DNA from: Hypomesus transpacificus
Lineage: Eukaryota; Chordata; Actinopteri; Osmeriformes; Osmeridae
Direction of reading: 5' to 3'
Assembly (NCBI RefSeq): GCF_021917145.1
Contig: NC_061061.1
Span: forward strand, 4,349,390-4,413,389
Length of the DNA: 64,000 nt
Under the pieces are notes generated by a model. It ran no database searches. It was not told where the DNA came from and was given only the letters and a program-made list of their open reading frames with translations. This document shows positions 10,735-22,100 of this stretch, one piece after another; the first letter of the stretch is position 1, and every line of letters begins with the position of its first letter. The translations under genes were made by a program, and so were the position numbers.

Positions 10735-12395
10735 CAGTGCCCTCCAAAAGTATTGGAACAGTGAGGCGAATTCCTTTATTCTTGCTGTAGACTGAAAACA
10801 TTTGGGCTTGACATCAAATAATGAACGTGAGACCAGAGATCAACGTTTCAGCTTTTATTTCCAGGTATTTACATCAGGATCTGATGCACAACTAAGAAAA
10901 TATCACATTTTGTTTGAATCCACCCATTTGTCATGTGAGCAAAAGTATTGGAACAGATATACTTAAAACATATTTAAGTGAATAAGACTTAATATTTAGT
11001 TGCAAATCCTTTGCTTTCAATAACTGCAGCAAGTCTGTGACCCATTGACGTCACCAAACTTTTGCATTCTTCCTTTTTGATGCTTTCCCAGGCTTTCACT
11101 GCAGCCTCTTTCAGTTGTTGTTTGTTTTGTGGGGTTCCTCCCTTCAGTCTCCTCTTAAGCAGGTAAAATGCATGCTCTATAGGGTTTAAGTCTGGAGATT
11201 GACTTGGCCAGTCTAATACCTTCCATTTCTTGCCCCTGATGAACTCCTTTGTTGTTTTGGCAGTGTGTTTTGGGTCGTTATCTTGCTGCATGATGAAGGC
11301 TCTGCCAATCAGTTTGGTTGCATCTTTCCTTAAATTGGCAGACAAAATGTTTCTGTAGACTTCCGAGTTCATTTTGCTGCTGCCATCATGTGTTACATCC
11401 TCAATGAAGATTAATGAGCCCGTCCTAGAAGAAGCCATGCAAGCCCAAGCCATGACATTACCTCCACCGTGTTTCACAGATGAGCTTGTGTGTTGGGGAT
11501 CATGAGCAGTTCCTTTCTTTCTCCAAACTTTAGCCTTTCCATCACTTTGGTAAAAGTTAATCTTTGTCTCATCAGTCCATAAAACTTTGTCCCAGAATTT
11601 TTGAGGTTCATCTCTGTACTTTTTGGCAAATTCCAGCCTGGCCTTCCTATTCTTCTTGCTAATGAGTGGTTTGCATCTTCTGGTGTAGCCCTTGTACTTT
11701 TGTTCATGAAGTCTTCTGCGAACAGTAGATAGTGATACCTTCACTCCTGCCATCTGGAGGTTGTTGCTGATCTCACTAACAGTTGTTTTAGGGTCTTTCT
11801 TTACAGCTCTCACAATGTTTCTGTCATCAACTGCTGATGTTTTCCTTGGTCTACCTGTTCGACGTCTGTTACTTAGTACACCAGTAGTTTTCTTCTTCTT
11901 CAGGACATTCCAAATGGTTGTACTGGCTATGGCCAATGTTTCTGCAATGGCTCTGATTGATTTTCCATCTTCTCTAAGACTCACAATTGCTTGTTTTTCA
12001 CCCAAAGACAGCGCTCCGGTTTTCATGTTGTTTTCACCTCTGAATACAGTCTGCATAGACAAAACCTATCTTACCCAATCTGAACCTGAGTGTAGACATT
12101 CAGTGGTATTTATTGATTGAATAATGTATGTAATAGGACACACCTGGGCAACAAAACACACCTGTCAGTCATATGTTCCAATACTTTTGCTCACGTGACA
12201 AATGGGTGGGTTCGAACAAAAAGGTGATATTTTCTAATTTGTGCATCAGATCCTGATGTAAATACCTGGAAATAAAAGCTGAAACGTTGATCTCTGGTTT
12301 CACGTTCATCGTTTGATGTCAAGCCCAAATGTTTTCAGTCTACAGCAAAAATAAAGGAATTGGCCTCACTGTTCCAATACTTTTGGAGGGCACTG
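10735..12395 (-). mobile_element. Complete Tc1-like transposon with long IR/DR-type terminal repeats
   Basis: The element runs from CAGTGCCCTCC to GGAGGGCACTG and is flanked by TA on both sides. The terminal inverted repeats are about 222 bp (10735-10956 and 12174-12395). The direct-repeat word 'caaaagtattggaaca' occurs at both the outer and inner end of each repeat, the IR/DR arrangement known from elements such as Sleeping Beauty. The transposase frame inside is uninterrupted. The two repeats differ by only a handful of bases, which suggests a fairly recent insertion. The matching empty site survives in duplication copy 2 near 16468. Confidence 0.95.
10989..12026 (-). CDS. Tc1-like transposase, apparently intact (345 aa)
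   Basis: It catalyses cut-and-paste movement of the element into TA sites. Starting at MKTGALSLGEKQ gives 345 residues, the usual length for this family; an upstream in-frame Met at 12062 would add 12 residues and is less likely. The N-terminal third is a paired-type double helix-turn-helix DNA-binding region with the GRPRKT (AT-hook-like) linker. The catalytic core shows the three acidic residues in order: [14 protein letters not shown], and SPDLNPIEH, with 34 residues between the second and third, giving DD34E. I see no stop or frameshift and no missing catalytic residue. Whether it is active cannot be read from the sequence. Confidence 0.95.
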   Translation of the reverse strand: MKTGALSLGEKQAIVSLREDGKSIRAIAETLAIASTTIWNVLKKKKTTGVLSNRRRTGRPRKTSAVDDRNIVRAVKKDPKTTVSEISNNLQMAGVKVSLSTVRRRLHEQKYKGYTRRCKPLISKKNRKARLEFAKKYRDEPQKFWDKVLWTDETKINFYQSDGKAKVWRKKGTAHDPQHTSSSVKHGGGNVMAWACMASSRTGSLIFIEDVTHDGSSKMNSEVYRNILSANLRKDATKLIGRAFIMQQDNDPKHTAKTTKEFIRGKKWKVLDWPSQSPDLNPIEHAFYLLKRRLKGGTPQNKQQLKEAAVKAWESIKKEECKSLVTSMGHRLAAVIESKGFATKY

Positions 12396-12534
12396 TAAGT
12401 ATGGTGGATAGTTGCATAGTGAATGTTCATTTCTGCAGTATATGAAATATACATATAATAAATCCATCATAGCAGGCACACTGTGAAATATATAGAATTG
12501 TAATACATTGACAGGTTTTACAGACACAGTGGCA

Positions 12535-12553
12535 TTACGAGAGGTCATCATGT
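12535..12553 (-). pseudogene. Relic of npy exon 4
   Basis: On the minus strand, a CAG acceptor is followed by a 19-base stretch ending in TAA that aligns with npy exon 4 at 16614-16632. The final Trp codon TGG has become TCG, so it would read HDDLS instead of YYDLW. No npy exon 3 or exon 2 is visible nearby. The relic belongs to duplication copy 1, and its flanks (12400-12722) match the npy 3' untranslated region in copy 2. Confidence 0.75.
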
Positions 12554-13194
12554 CTGAAAACACGTTATGTGCATGGTATTAAAAAAAGTGAACTTTCAGC
12601 AAAAAAAGTACGCTAGACACACTGCGATAGTAATATGATCGTAGACCATCGACATACGAGAAGTCATCATGTAGCAAAATGCATTTTACGCCTACATTAA
12701 GCCGCAAAATGGTCTGTAAAGATGTCTGTTAACAGAGAACTGATATAATACATTTTGATCAACATGACAGTTGATAATGAAGAAAAAAGTAAACAACTGT
12801 AAGATACATAATCATTTGCATGAATGTACCAGAGCATTGGCAATTTCTTTAAAGGGGTCATTGATTGCAGAACCGAATTTACCTTTTTACAGTTGAATAA
12901 CAACAGTTCAGTGAGTAAAATGGACATACATTGAACCCAAAGTCCATTGACACTTCTTTCCTATCTAAATCTCACAACTTGAAACTGCAGCTGTAAAACG
13001 ATCGGTTTCGAAAAAGCAGAACATTATGATAAATTGATTTTATAATACTACTTTCATAAGTAACTAGATGTGAAGGTTGAACAAGTACTTTTGAGAATTT
13101 CAATTGTGATTTGACAATTGTATCACCAGCTGCATCACAGACACTGCATTATCTATAATTCCAGAAATCTGTGTGCATCATCGACATCACGGGC

Positions 13195-13745
13195 ACTGTG
13201 CCAGTAGTACCAGACCCTCGTACATTTCATTTGTACAGAGGGTCTGGGATCTCTCCATTGACAAACGTTAACTTCCTTGAAGGCGGGTCCTCTGTTGAAG
13301 TTTAAAACTATTGGATCCGCCCAGAGCCACTCTGATTTGCCATAACCAATCGCAAGCGTTCGCCTTAGCCAACTCCTTCACCACTACTGTAACGGAGCTA
13401 GCTGCCGTACTGGAAAATCAAACTTTTCCCGAACCCCGTGGGGAGGAGGGCCACAACATCATGGCCACCAACAAAACTCAGCAAGGAATGTTCTTGCTCC
13501 GGCTTTAACCTATATTCGGCAGCGTTGCCATAACCGCAGAATAGTTTCGCTCGCATCTTTCTCCGCCGCCATTACTGAAGTACTCAAACAAGTGCACAAC
13601 ATTAACGTCATCGTTCTCGGCCACTCCCTCTGTTCGCTGATTGGACCTACAAAAAATGTGTTTCTGGAAACCGACTTCAGAGCCGAGCTCCCAGACCTAG
13701 TACAGAAGCAAAATCCAAATTGAGCGGAAGTGCGTTGGAGGGCAG
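13195..13745. mobile_element. Probable non-autonomous DNA transposon (about 0.55 kb)
   Basis: The left end 'agtagtaccagaccctc' resembles the reverse complement of the right end 'gagggcagagccaggctact', an imperfect inverted terminus. A short palindrome near the left end pairs 'cagaccctcgtaca' with 'tgtacagagggtctg'. The interior is moderately GC-rich, unlike its surroundings. A short open frame at 13311-13508 has no recognisable similarity and I treat it as non-coding. Confidence 0.5.
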
Positions 13746-14439
13746 AGCCAGGCTACTATAGGGCATCTATAGTTCAAGGAATCTGTATTTATGTGTTTCA
13801 CTGACATCTTGATCACCGACTGCATCACAGATACAATGATTTCAGAATGACAGAAACATACATAGCCTACATTTTACTTACATGGTAGTTTGTGATACCA
13901 TACGTTCAGGCTGATGCACATTAAATATGTCTATGAATCGTTTACAGTACAATTTCCCCCGAAAAACTAAATCCACATTCCTATCCTCTATTTCCCCGAT
14001 ACAAAAACCAGGTTAAAAAAGTTATTGGTTAATAGCATTTATAAAAAAAAAAAATTTAAAGGTCAACTGAGATGTGTTTAATGGGTGTATGGGATTTTTA
14101 ATCAATGAAGCAAAGGTCTGTAATAAAGGACCTCAACCTATGTATTGTTTCATGTTAATCATTGAGTGTCATTTTATTTTGATGAGGTGGTGGATGAGGA
14201 GCTGACAGTGCGCGGTTTAAAGAGAACTTCAGGGAGAGGTCACATAGCCGTGAACATCGCTTGATGTTGCTTGCTTTCCTACAGGTACACTCTTGCACTT
14301 TTGAGGTTCATGTTGTTTCATTGTAACTTGTTTAACTACATGTTCTTATGTTTCTACCCAATAGCACTTATTTGCTTTTCACAATGTCTGCTTCATGTTT
14401 TGGCTACCCGCAATGTTTTTGAGGCTATCTCTGTAATGA

Positions 14440-14522
14440 TCATTAACCTATGCACTTTTGTAAAGCTCTCTGTTGGAAGTCGCTTTGGATAAAAGCGTCT
14501 GCTACATGAATAAATGTAAATA
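14440..14522 (+). repeat. SINE/LINE tail fragment
   Basis: The text 'gaagtcgctttggataaaagcgtctgctacatgaataaatg' (quoted in two parts: 'gaagtcgctttggataaa' and 'agcgtctgctacatgaa') is the conserved tail seen in many teleost SINEs and in the SINEs at 54494 and 60461. Confidence 0.65.
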
Positions 14523-14957
14523 TACAAAATAATATACAAAACAGTATACTAAACCTCTAATACACACAATAACCTATACTAACCTTATAAACCTATACAA
14601 ACCTTAAGACAACCGGGGTACAATTAGTGCAATATTGCTGATAGTGCAACCAGTAACTGAAAGTGACAGTGTGTTAAGTGGCTAGTGAGAAAGTGTCGAG
14701 AGTGTATCAATGTCCATATCAATGTCCGTTCAGAAGCCTGATGGCCCTTGGAAAGAAACTGTTGTCCTGTCTGCGTACCGAATGCTTCGGTATCGCCTGC
14801 CAAAAGGCAACAGCGTAAAAAGACTGAAGAATGGGTGGTAACAGTCTCTTCGAACACCAGCCTTCTTTTTTCCCTTTTCTGCTGTCACTCTTTCCCTTCG
14901 GTTAAATGAGTGCAAAACCTTTCCTTTCTATAATATGTGTCTGTGTTTATTTTATAG

Positions 14958-15520
14958 TTCAATGTCGTTGCAGGTGGTGACTTCGGTCCAGCTAGTGATG
15001 ATGAGCCTCCATCCTATGATGTGGCCTCATATTTTCAGATATGGGATTACCTTGACTTCCCACTTCCACACATTTACATGACATTCAGTCATTTAGCAGA
15101 CGCTCTTATCCAGAGCGACTTACAGTAAATACAGGGACATTCCCCCCGAGGCAAGTAGGGTGAAGTGCCTTGCCCAAGGACACAATATATCATTTTGCAC
15201 GCTCGGAAATCGAACCGGCAACCTTCTGATTAATAGCCCGATTCCCTAACCGCTCAGCCATCTGACCCTATATACACACACAATCATATACAACGCAACC
15301 AGGTCCTATTTGTTCAGGGGCTAGCGTCGGGAGACACACAGACATCTGACTGTTCTATCCTCTGTTCAAGTGATAGTCTCTGAGGTGTAGCTGGTGTAAG
15401 CTACCCCTCAACCTCCTCACTGATCTCAGACCCACCCTCCTATGCAGATGTCAACACCTCAGACAGATTCAACTTTGCCTCGTGTACAGACACCACTCAG
15501 AATGTACACCACTTCAACTA
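14958..15520 (+). pseudogene. Dead copy of the last two exons of the Ig-like gene
   Basis: 14958-15038 matches exon 9 with an insertion of eight codons and still has a good acceptor (TTATAG), but its donor has changed from CAG-GTATGG to CAG-ATATGG. The exon-10 counterpart near 15365-15520 has lost the front half and the stop codon: TTTTCCTAG in the functional gene is TTTGCCTCG here. The PPSY motif survives twice (DEPPSY, SDPPSY). No transmembrane or Ig-like exons exist upstream in this copy, so it is not a gene. Confidence 0.85.
15072..15268 (-). repeat. tRNA-derived SINE (Leu-like head)
   Basis: On the minus strand it begins GGTCAGATGGCTGAGCGG (A-box-like), followed by a B-box-like GGTTGCCGGTTCGATTTCC and ends with the teleost tail 'gtcgctctggataagagcg'. 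It is the same family as 54494-54696. It sits inside duplication copy 2 and is absent from copy 1, so it inserted after the duplication. Confidence 0.85.
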
Positions 15521-15764
15521 AGAGGGATCGCTAATACCTTTAACACCAAAAGCTATAATAAGCCTATCACTATGTTCTGTGGATAATAGAGTATATAGTA
15601 TAATTATTAGATAGCTGGTCTAACATGAGTGCATTGATTTACTGACCTTGACAGTAAGTGGCCTTCAAAGTGCCTGTATGAAGGCCAATATTTCTAACCT
15701 CTATTTTGAAAACCTTGATTTGGAGTGTAGTGGTATGTGTTTTGTAATGTAAAAAAAATGTGTG

Positions 15765-16005
<241 letters not shown>

Positions 16006-16613
16006 AAGACAGAGACAGTTATTTACTGTTACTCAGAATTCATGCCATTATTAGCTCTTACCTCATATCACTAAGGATCTCTCAAAGTACGATGCAGAAA
16101 ATTACAGTTCTGTGGTTATGTGTTGGAGTATACCCTGAAGGCAGTATTACTTTACTGGCATGTAACTGTCTATTTTAATATATGCAGTATAAAGCCGTGG
16201 TTCATACTATCATCATACTACAACATACTATAATCATTTTATTTAATGATTACTTGCTAAATATGTTTATATATATATATTTTTTTTACAAGAGAGGATG
16301 AATTGGGATGTGCACTGTATGTTTTAAGAGTTTAATAAACAATGTTTAAGTGTTTTGGTTACAGTGCTATAACAGTAACATGCAAACACTGGCAGACATA
16401 GACCACTGAAAATAGTTTTTGAATCACTGGTTTACTGTCAATATTCAACAGAAGCAACAGTTACAGTATAGTGGATAGTTACATAGCAACATTCTTTCAC
16501 AAATATGCAGCTGCATGCAGTATATGAAATATGCATGATGTCCTTCATATGAGCGGGCAGTCTGTGGAATACACGGAGTTGAAATACATTGATTGCACAG
16601 TAACAGTCTGGCA

Positions 16614-17254
16614 TCACCAGAGGTCATAATATCTGTGGAAAAAAAGGTGAAACAATGTTAAAGTTTGGCTAGACACAATATGATGCTAATATGATCATAA
16701 TCCATCGACGTGCTATTATTAGTCGTTTTGTAGCACGATGCGTTTTTACGCTTATGTTAGGCCGCAAAATGGTCTGTAAAGATGTCTATTAAAATAATTG
16801 CCCCCACCTTCCAAATGATCGTGGGATGCTCTCTGTGCTCTCTGTCAGTAACATGTCTGAGAACACAGTATCCGGGCTGGATCTTTTACCATACCTAAAT
16901 ATTAAAGAAAAAAAATCTATTTACAGAAGCAACATGTTTTTTATTCTTACTTTAAAACATCTTGCCAAACAAAACACCAGTCTTCAATGTTCACGTTTTA
17001 ACGTTGCATTCTACAACAGCCTATGTGATACATACAGACTTTACAACAGCAGCTATTGTCGTGGAAACTCACCGCTGTCTCGTGATGAGGTTGATATAGT
17101 GTCTGAGTGCAGAGTAATACTTTGCAAGTTCCTCTGGGGGTGCGTCTTCACGGGGGCTCGCCGGCTTGGATGGATACGCGTCAATCATGGAGTGGACGCA
17201 AATCAGCGCGCAGAGAGCCAGCACACCAAGTGACATCGCTGCGTTTGACCGCAT
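16614..17254 (-). CDS. npy: Neuropeptide Y precursor
   Basis: Secreted peptide hormone and neurotransmitter acting at Y-type G-protein-coupled receptors. Exon 2 (17254-17073) starts exactly at the ATG after a TAG acceptor and encodes a signal peptide plus mature residues Y1 to R35. Exon 3 (16894-16808) supplies Y36, the GKR amidation and cleavage site and the C-flanking peptide beginning SSPDT. Exon 4 (16632-16614) ends in YYDLW. The exons sum to 288 bases, a 95-residue precursor, close to the usual 97. The intron between R35 and Y36 is the family hallmark. The mature peptide reads [20 protein letters not shown] and then the conserved amphipathic helix to RQRY. Residues 6-9 (ASPR in place of the usual DNPG) are unusual. 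stk31 next door supports npy rather than pyy. A teleost npy duplicate is also possible. Confidence 0.92.
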
Positions 17255-17434
17255 CTACACTCACCAAAATCACAAGTAGGCTACATATGAGCAAATCAAA
17301 CAATTGATAAATGAAATTGCTCAAACTACATTTTCTATCAAAATTTAATAATTAATATTCACAAATGTATTCCGTAGCCTATACAATGAGAACCGTTTTA
17401 ATATCAGCAAAGAAAGTACACAGTTTTTACTCAC

Positions 17435-17490
17435 GTTTCCTTGTAAACAACGGCGTATGTACTTGAGTGAGCAACTGTATCCAACTCTGT
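17435..17490 (-). other. npy: npy exon 1 (5' untranslated), inferred
   Basis: A good donor (GGAAAC then GTGAGT) closes a short exon at 17435, and a TATA box lies about 25-30 bases upstream of position 17490. A short untranslated first exon is standard for NPY-family genes. The exact start site is inferred. Confidence 0.65.
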
Positions 17491-17512
17491 CAGGTTCCTA
17501 ACATCGTGTGAG

Positions 17513-17522
17513 TTTTATAATA
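17513..17522 (-). promoter_or_regulatory. TATA box of npy
   Basis: The minus strand reads TATTATAAAA, located at the expected distance from the inferred transcription start near 17490. NPY-family promoters commonly contain a TATA box. Confidence 0.7.
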
Positions 17523-17526
17523 CGCT

Positions 17527-19190
17527 GCACAAAGGGCGCATTGGCGATGAGGAGGAAGAGTGCCCAAAGAAGGCAAACGTCATCTTCCCACTTTTTCGTA
17601 GAAAGGATGACGATTTTTATTGCATCAGTAAAAGTACCTAGGACTTGAAACTGTAATAATAATACATGGAGGGTATGATGTTTCTGTGAGTCAGTTTGTC
17701 ACCCACAACTAGGATTTGGTTGTATGTGTACAACACATTTATTTATAGTTTACAAATGCTGTTTTTGCTCACACAAACGCTCAACTGGAATCTAATAAAG
17801 GACCTTTAACCCTTATTAAATGCTACCAACATATTTTGCATGTGAAATATTTATGATTACAAAGCCAATATCAAAGGCCAGCTAGGTCCCCATCGATTTT
17901 ACCTTGAGACAGATTTGACTGTTTAATAGTATTTACACCAAAGGCATCTATAACTTGACCGGCATGCTCTGCTCAATGAGTCTCCCGGTGACGGCATCTG
18001 AATGCAATGAGCTAGATTGCAACGGTCTCCACAAATGCCAGCTCACAATGGCTTGATGCATTTGAAAACTTAATTAAACCCTTTAGAATTTCATTGTTTT
18101 TCTGTATAAAACTGTCAGAACTTATCTTGAAAAGGGCTATGGGCAAATTTACTCATTAACCATGAATCGAAACAATTCTATAACAGTGAACAGTATAAAG
18201 AACGTCAATCACCACAGCAGGTGGTATATAGGCTACTGTAGCCTAACTTGTTTGCTCGTCAGAGTAAGCCTTCACTCAAATGAACATTTAAGACATTTCC
18301 CTAAAAATATATTATTTTTAGTTTATAGCCTACATGTGCTTAAGCTGCATGAATAACCCTTCTCTTATCTCCATCTGACTGACTCATAATTCTTTGTGAC
18401 TTCAATTAGTTTCCACCACATCCACCAAAAGGTTTGACTTTGACAAATGCAAAACTATGTAAAAGCCTGTCATTTAAAAAACGAATCAACAGGGACGTCT
18501 TTCAATAGTTTGAACACCTCCTGGGTGCATGCCTCACAAACCAAACAGACAGGCACTCAATCTAGTGACACTAATGCAAAAAGTGGTTTGACACACTTCT
18601 GTTTCAGACAGGGTCAACAGGGTGTCTAAATGTCTAATCGGATGGTCTGCATTCCTCTCAGAATTAGGCTAGAAATAGTTTATGTAGCGCAATGCAATCC
18701 AATTACGGAAAATGGAAAGTGATAGATTTTCTTTGAAGAGCATTATCGAAGGGTGCCAGTCAAATCAGGAGTCAGACAGCACCAATGGTTCAGAGCTGAT
18801 GTTTAAAAGTATCCAAAAGCAAAACCTCAAAAGTCTAATTCCAGATAACTTTGTGGAATATATCAAGCTCTACTTCAGTCTGCATCTCACCTCCTCTTGA
18901 TCCACGGAAGTATACTCTGCATGCACACATCATTTTTCAACCAAGGTTGTCAATAACCTTCAGCACACCATCTTTTCACATACAAAATGTCAGAATCTTT
19001 TTTATTCTTTGCAAAGCAACTGCAGAATAAGGCAAACATAACCTGGGCGATTAAACATTGTAATTGCACATTTAAAAAGGGTGAACAGAAACAAATATGT
19101 GCACATTTTAACTCTTGACAAACAAATGTTTAAAAAGAAAAACCATGCCATCAAACAAATTTCCCTAATAGTTTTCATGCCTAGTCTGAC
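17527..19190. other. Intergenic region between npy and stk31
   Basis: AT-rich sequence with no conserved exon. It must hold upstream npy control elements and the 3' untranslated region of stk31 near 19190 and below. I see no named element. Confidence 0.5.
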
Positions 19191-22100
19191 TGAAAGCAAT
19201 GGTCAGCCAGGACTTCCGCAGCAGTGAGCCTTCTTTCATACGCCAGCAGTTTAGAGAGCAGAGCTTGCAGTTTTGGAACCTGACCAAAGACAATACACAA
19301 CATTACATTTTGAGTAAAGGGCAATAGCTTAAATGATATTTAAACACACGTTCAGTAATTGGTACATTTAATCAAGTCAAACTTTATATGGTGCATTTCA
19401 TACCAGGAGGGAACACAATGCGCTTCACAGTGGGGAAAAAGAGGTTGGGGGAAAACCATCAAAGTCACTTACCAGTTTCAGTTCATCAAGGGTGTTCAAT
19501 GCACCATTGAAATCTGGAACATGAAGCTGTAGAGTGACAAATGACTGGTGTTTATGTGCTCACTGCATTTCAGACTACAAGCATCTCTGTGTACGGTATA
19601 TCTAAAAAAGGGACGACCAAGACTTTTTCATGACAATATTCGACAACTTTCTACAGACGAGAGCTACATTCGGCGTGTGCTCAGTGTGAGATTGTTAGAC
19701 TAATGATCCGAATGGTGAGGTACGCTCTCACCCAGAGCAGGAGACAGCCAAATGAGAACATGTCACTGGCTGGAGATGGGGGAGCGGAGCCCTGGCGAAG
19801 CTCTGGGGCCACCAGGCTGACGGAACCTGCCACCATCCCTCTGCTCACCGCCCTTTGCTCCTGGAACCGTCACAAACACATCAATCTTTATATAATTGGC
19901 ACTTCATGTGGGGAAAACGGAGCCAACGTGCTGGGGGACAGAAAAGGATCTAAAAAAAATCAACCAAAACTGACAAGGTTGGATTAAGTTGTGCTGTAAT
20001 GCCAACCCACATCTTTTGCACGATATCAAATGGTGAACGTGACACACGAAGGCGACTTCATACAGGGCTATGCAGTGCTAGGCTCGTCCAGCTCACTCAC
20101 AGGTGTCTTGGTGAAGTCGAAGTCTCCCACCATGCCTTGCTGCCGGTTGAGGACGAACACATTGCTGGGGTTGAGAGAGGCATGTGTGATGCCCACAGCA
20201 TGCAAACGTTCTAGTCCTTGGGCCACTCCCTTCATCACCTTACAAACCTCCTGTTGAGAGACAAGCTATTTTAGACCTAAATCAGCTGCCAAGTCCTGTC
20301 CCATGATGCCCCTAGGATCAGAGTGGACTAAAAAGGGGCTAGTAATACATTGGAAAATCCAACCAGCTGATTAACAGGGAGGTGAACTTCTGAGCATTCC
20401 ACAATGGATTTGGCTATGGGGCACAGGGGTAGATAAAAGAGTTTCAATAAGCCACAGAGGGGGACAGGAGTATGGACATGTCATTATTGGGGACAACTCA
20501 CCGAGGTGGACATGGGACAGGCTGTCTGAACGGCCTTCAGACTCCCATTGGGGAAATATGGCACCATTACATAGGCAAGCGGATCAGACTGCAAGAGGCA
20601 GGTAGACAGCACAGTACAAGAGGCAAACAAGTCATGGTCGCAGTATGGTTCAAGAGGTGACAGAGACAGTTTAGTGGACTGGTTGGGGCATGACATGTAT
20701 CCAGTTCAGTACCTTGCTGAAGAACAGAGCCAGGAGTGGGAGTAGCCCAGCGACAGCCTCACCCTGTGTCCTGGCCCGGTGGAACTGGGCGGTTCTCTCC
20801 AGAACCCTCCCCTCCACCTCCTCGTTCACCGTGTAACTCTGGGGGGAAAAAAATCACAGAACACCCCACTGTTACAGTAACAAGAGTAAGTTTACAGTAG
20901 CATATGGGAGCTTGGGTGTCTGGTACAAAAATATAACTTAACAAGCCCTTTATTTGTCTCCACAGAAGAATGGGATCATTTGACAAATATGTATATATCA
21001 GGCACCTTTAGTATAACCCTCTGTCCCTGGAACTCCGTGTGCACCAGTGGTCTGTGGTGACTCAGCTCCCTCATAGGCTCAGCATCGAACATGTCCTTGT
21101 CCAGACTACTCACCAGCAGACCTCCAGAGCTCTGCACAAACCACAGGATCTCCTGTCACAACACCCGACACCTCACAGGCACCCTGAAATGCTTCTGAGG
21201 TTTTGAGCCGTCAGGAGCTTTGTGGTGTTTGATGTGTCTGGTGTGTGATTCTGGGGGTGCTGGGCTCGATGCAGAGCTGCTCACCATGAAGCTGTGGATG
21301 TCTGTCTCTGGGTAGAGCAAGGGAAGCTCTGGGAAGCCGTCCTCCACAAGTGCACTTAACTTGGTCTATCAAATGAAAAGTGGTAGAAAACGTATGGATG
21401 TACTGGTGTATAAAAAAATGTTTTTATGCAAAACACAAGTCAAACCACATACATATTCCTCCTTTTCTCGTGCGATTTCTTGGAAAAGGTCTTTTCGGGT
21501 TTCCGCAATCTCCTCCTTCTTCTTCAAGATCTCTGTTAAGTCCAGCTCCTCACACTGCACAGGGGCAAAGCAGCATCTTTAGTGTTCACAACACCCATGC
21601 CATCCAAAATTGACAGTCCCGTTTCCCCGTGCCTGGCCTCACCTCCTCCAGACTACTCTCTTCCACCTGTCTCCACCGCAGCTGGGACCTCAGAGTCCTG
21701 ATGCGCTTCTTGGTGGAGAAGAGGGTGTCTGGCGTTGGGCTGGCAGTCTGCCACTCGAGCACCTCCCCCTTTAACGGAACACAGATGGGAGAGTGGGGAG
21801 ACTGTGTGGAACCTCCAAAAAGATTCTTCCAAGACAATTCTGGGACTAAAACGATTCTCACACCTTAGTATTCGTCAGGTACTTTTCCATCAAATCATTC
21901 AGGACCTTCTTCTCCTCTTGAATGTGCTGCATCACTTTGTGAAAAGCGTTGGTCACAACCCTATTGTTCTGGTTGTTGGGTTCCTAGAGACGTCACAAAC
22001 TTAATACAAGGGCACTGGAACTGTATGCTGGATTGGCGACCTCACTGAATTAACATTTAGAAACCATTCAAACTCACTGATTTATAGACGTCCATCTCCT

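Larger units (their letters stand above)
9205..12722. repeat. Segmental duplication, copy 1
   Basis: Excluding the Tc1 insertion at 10735-12395, this stretch is similar throughout to 14862-16788 in the same orientation. Shared landmarks in the same order are: the acceptor and exon 9 of the Ig-like gene, exon 10 with 'ctcagacccaccctcctatg', the 3' flank with 'ggctaacatgagtgcatt'-type text, 'gttttaagagtttattaaac', the paired 'cactggcagacata', and finally a relic of npy exon 4 and 'gccgcaaaatggtctgtaaa'. In this copy the Ig-like gene end is functional and the npy end is dead. Confidence 0.88.
12723..14861. other. Spacer between the two duplication copies, filled with repeats
   Basis: No gene exon is visible. 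12723-13190 shows nothing I can name. 13195-13745 looks like a non-autonomous DNA transposon, 14230-14522 ends in a SINE/LINE-type tail, and 14590-14860 resembles another dispersed teleost repeat. The tandem-duplication junction should lie somewhere in this interval. Confidence 0.6.

Noticed and set aside
11761-12120. 119-codon plus-strand frame inside the intact Tc1 element
   Set aside because: Antisense shadow of the transposase N-terminus.
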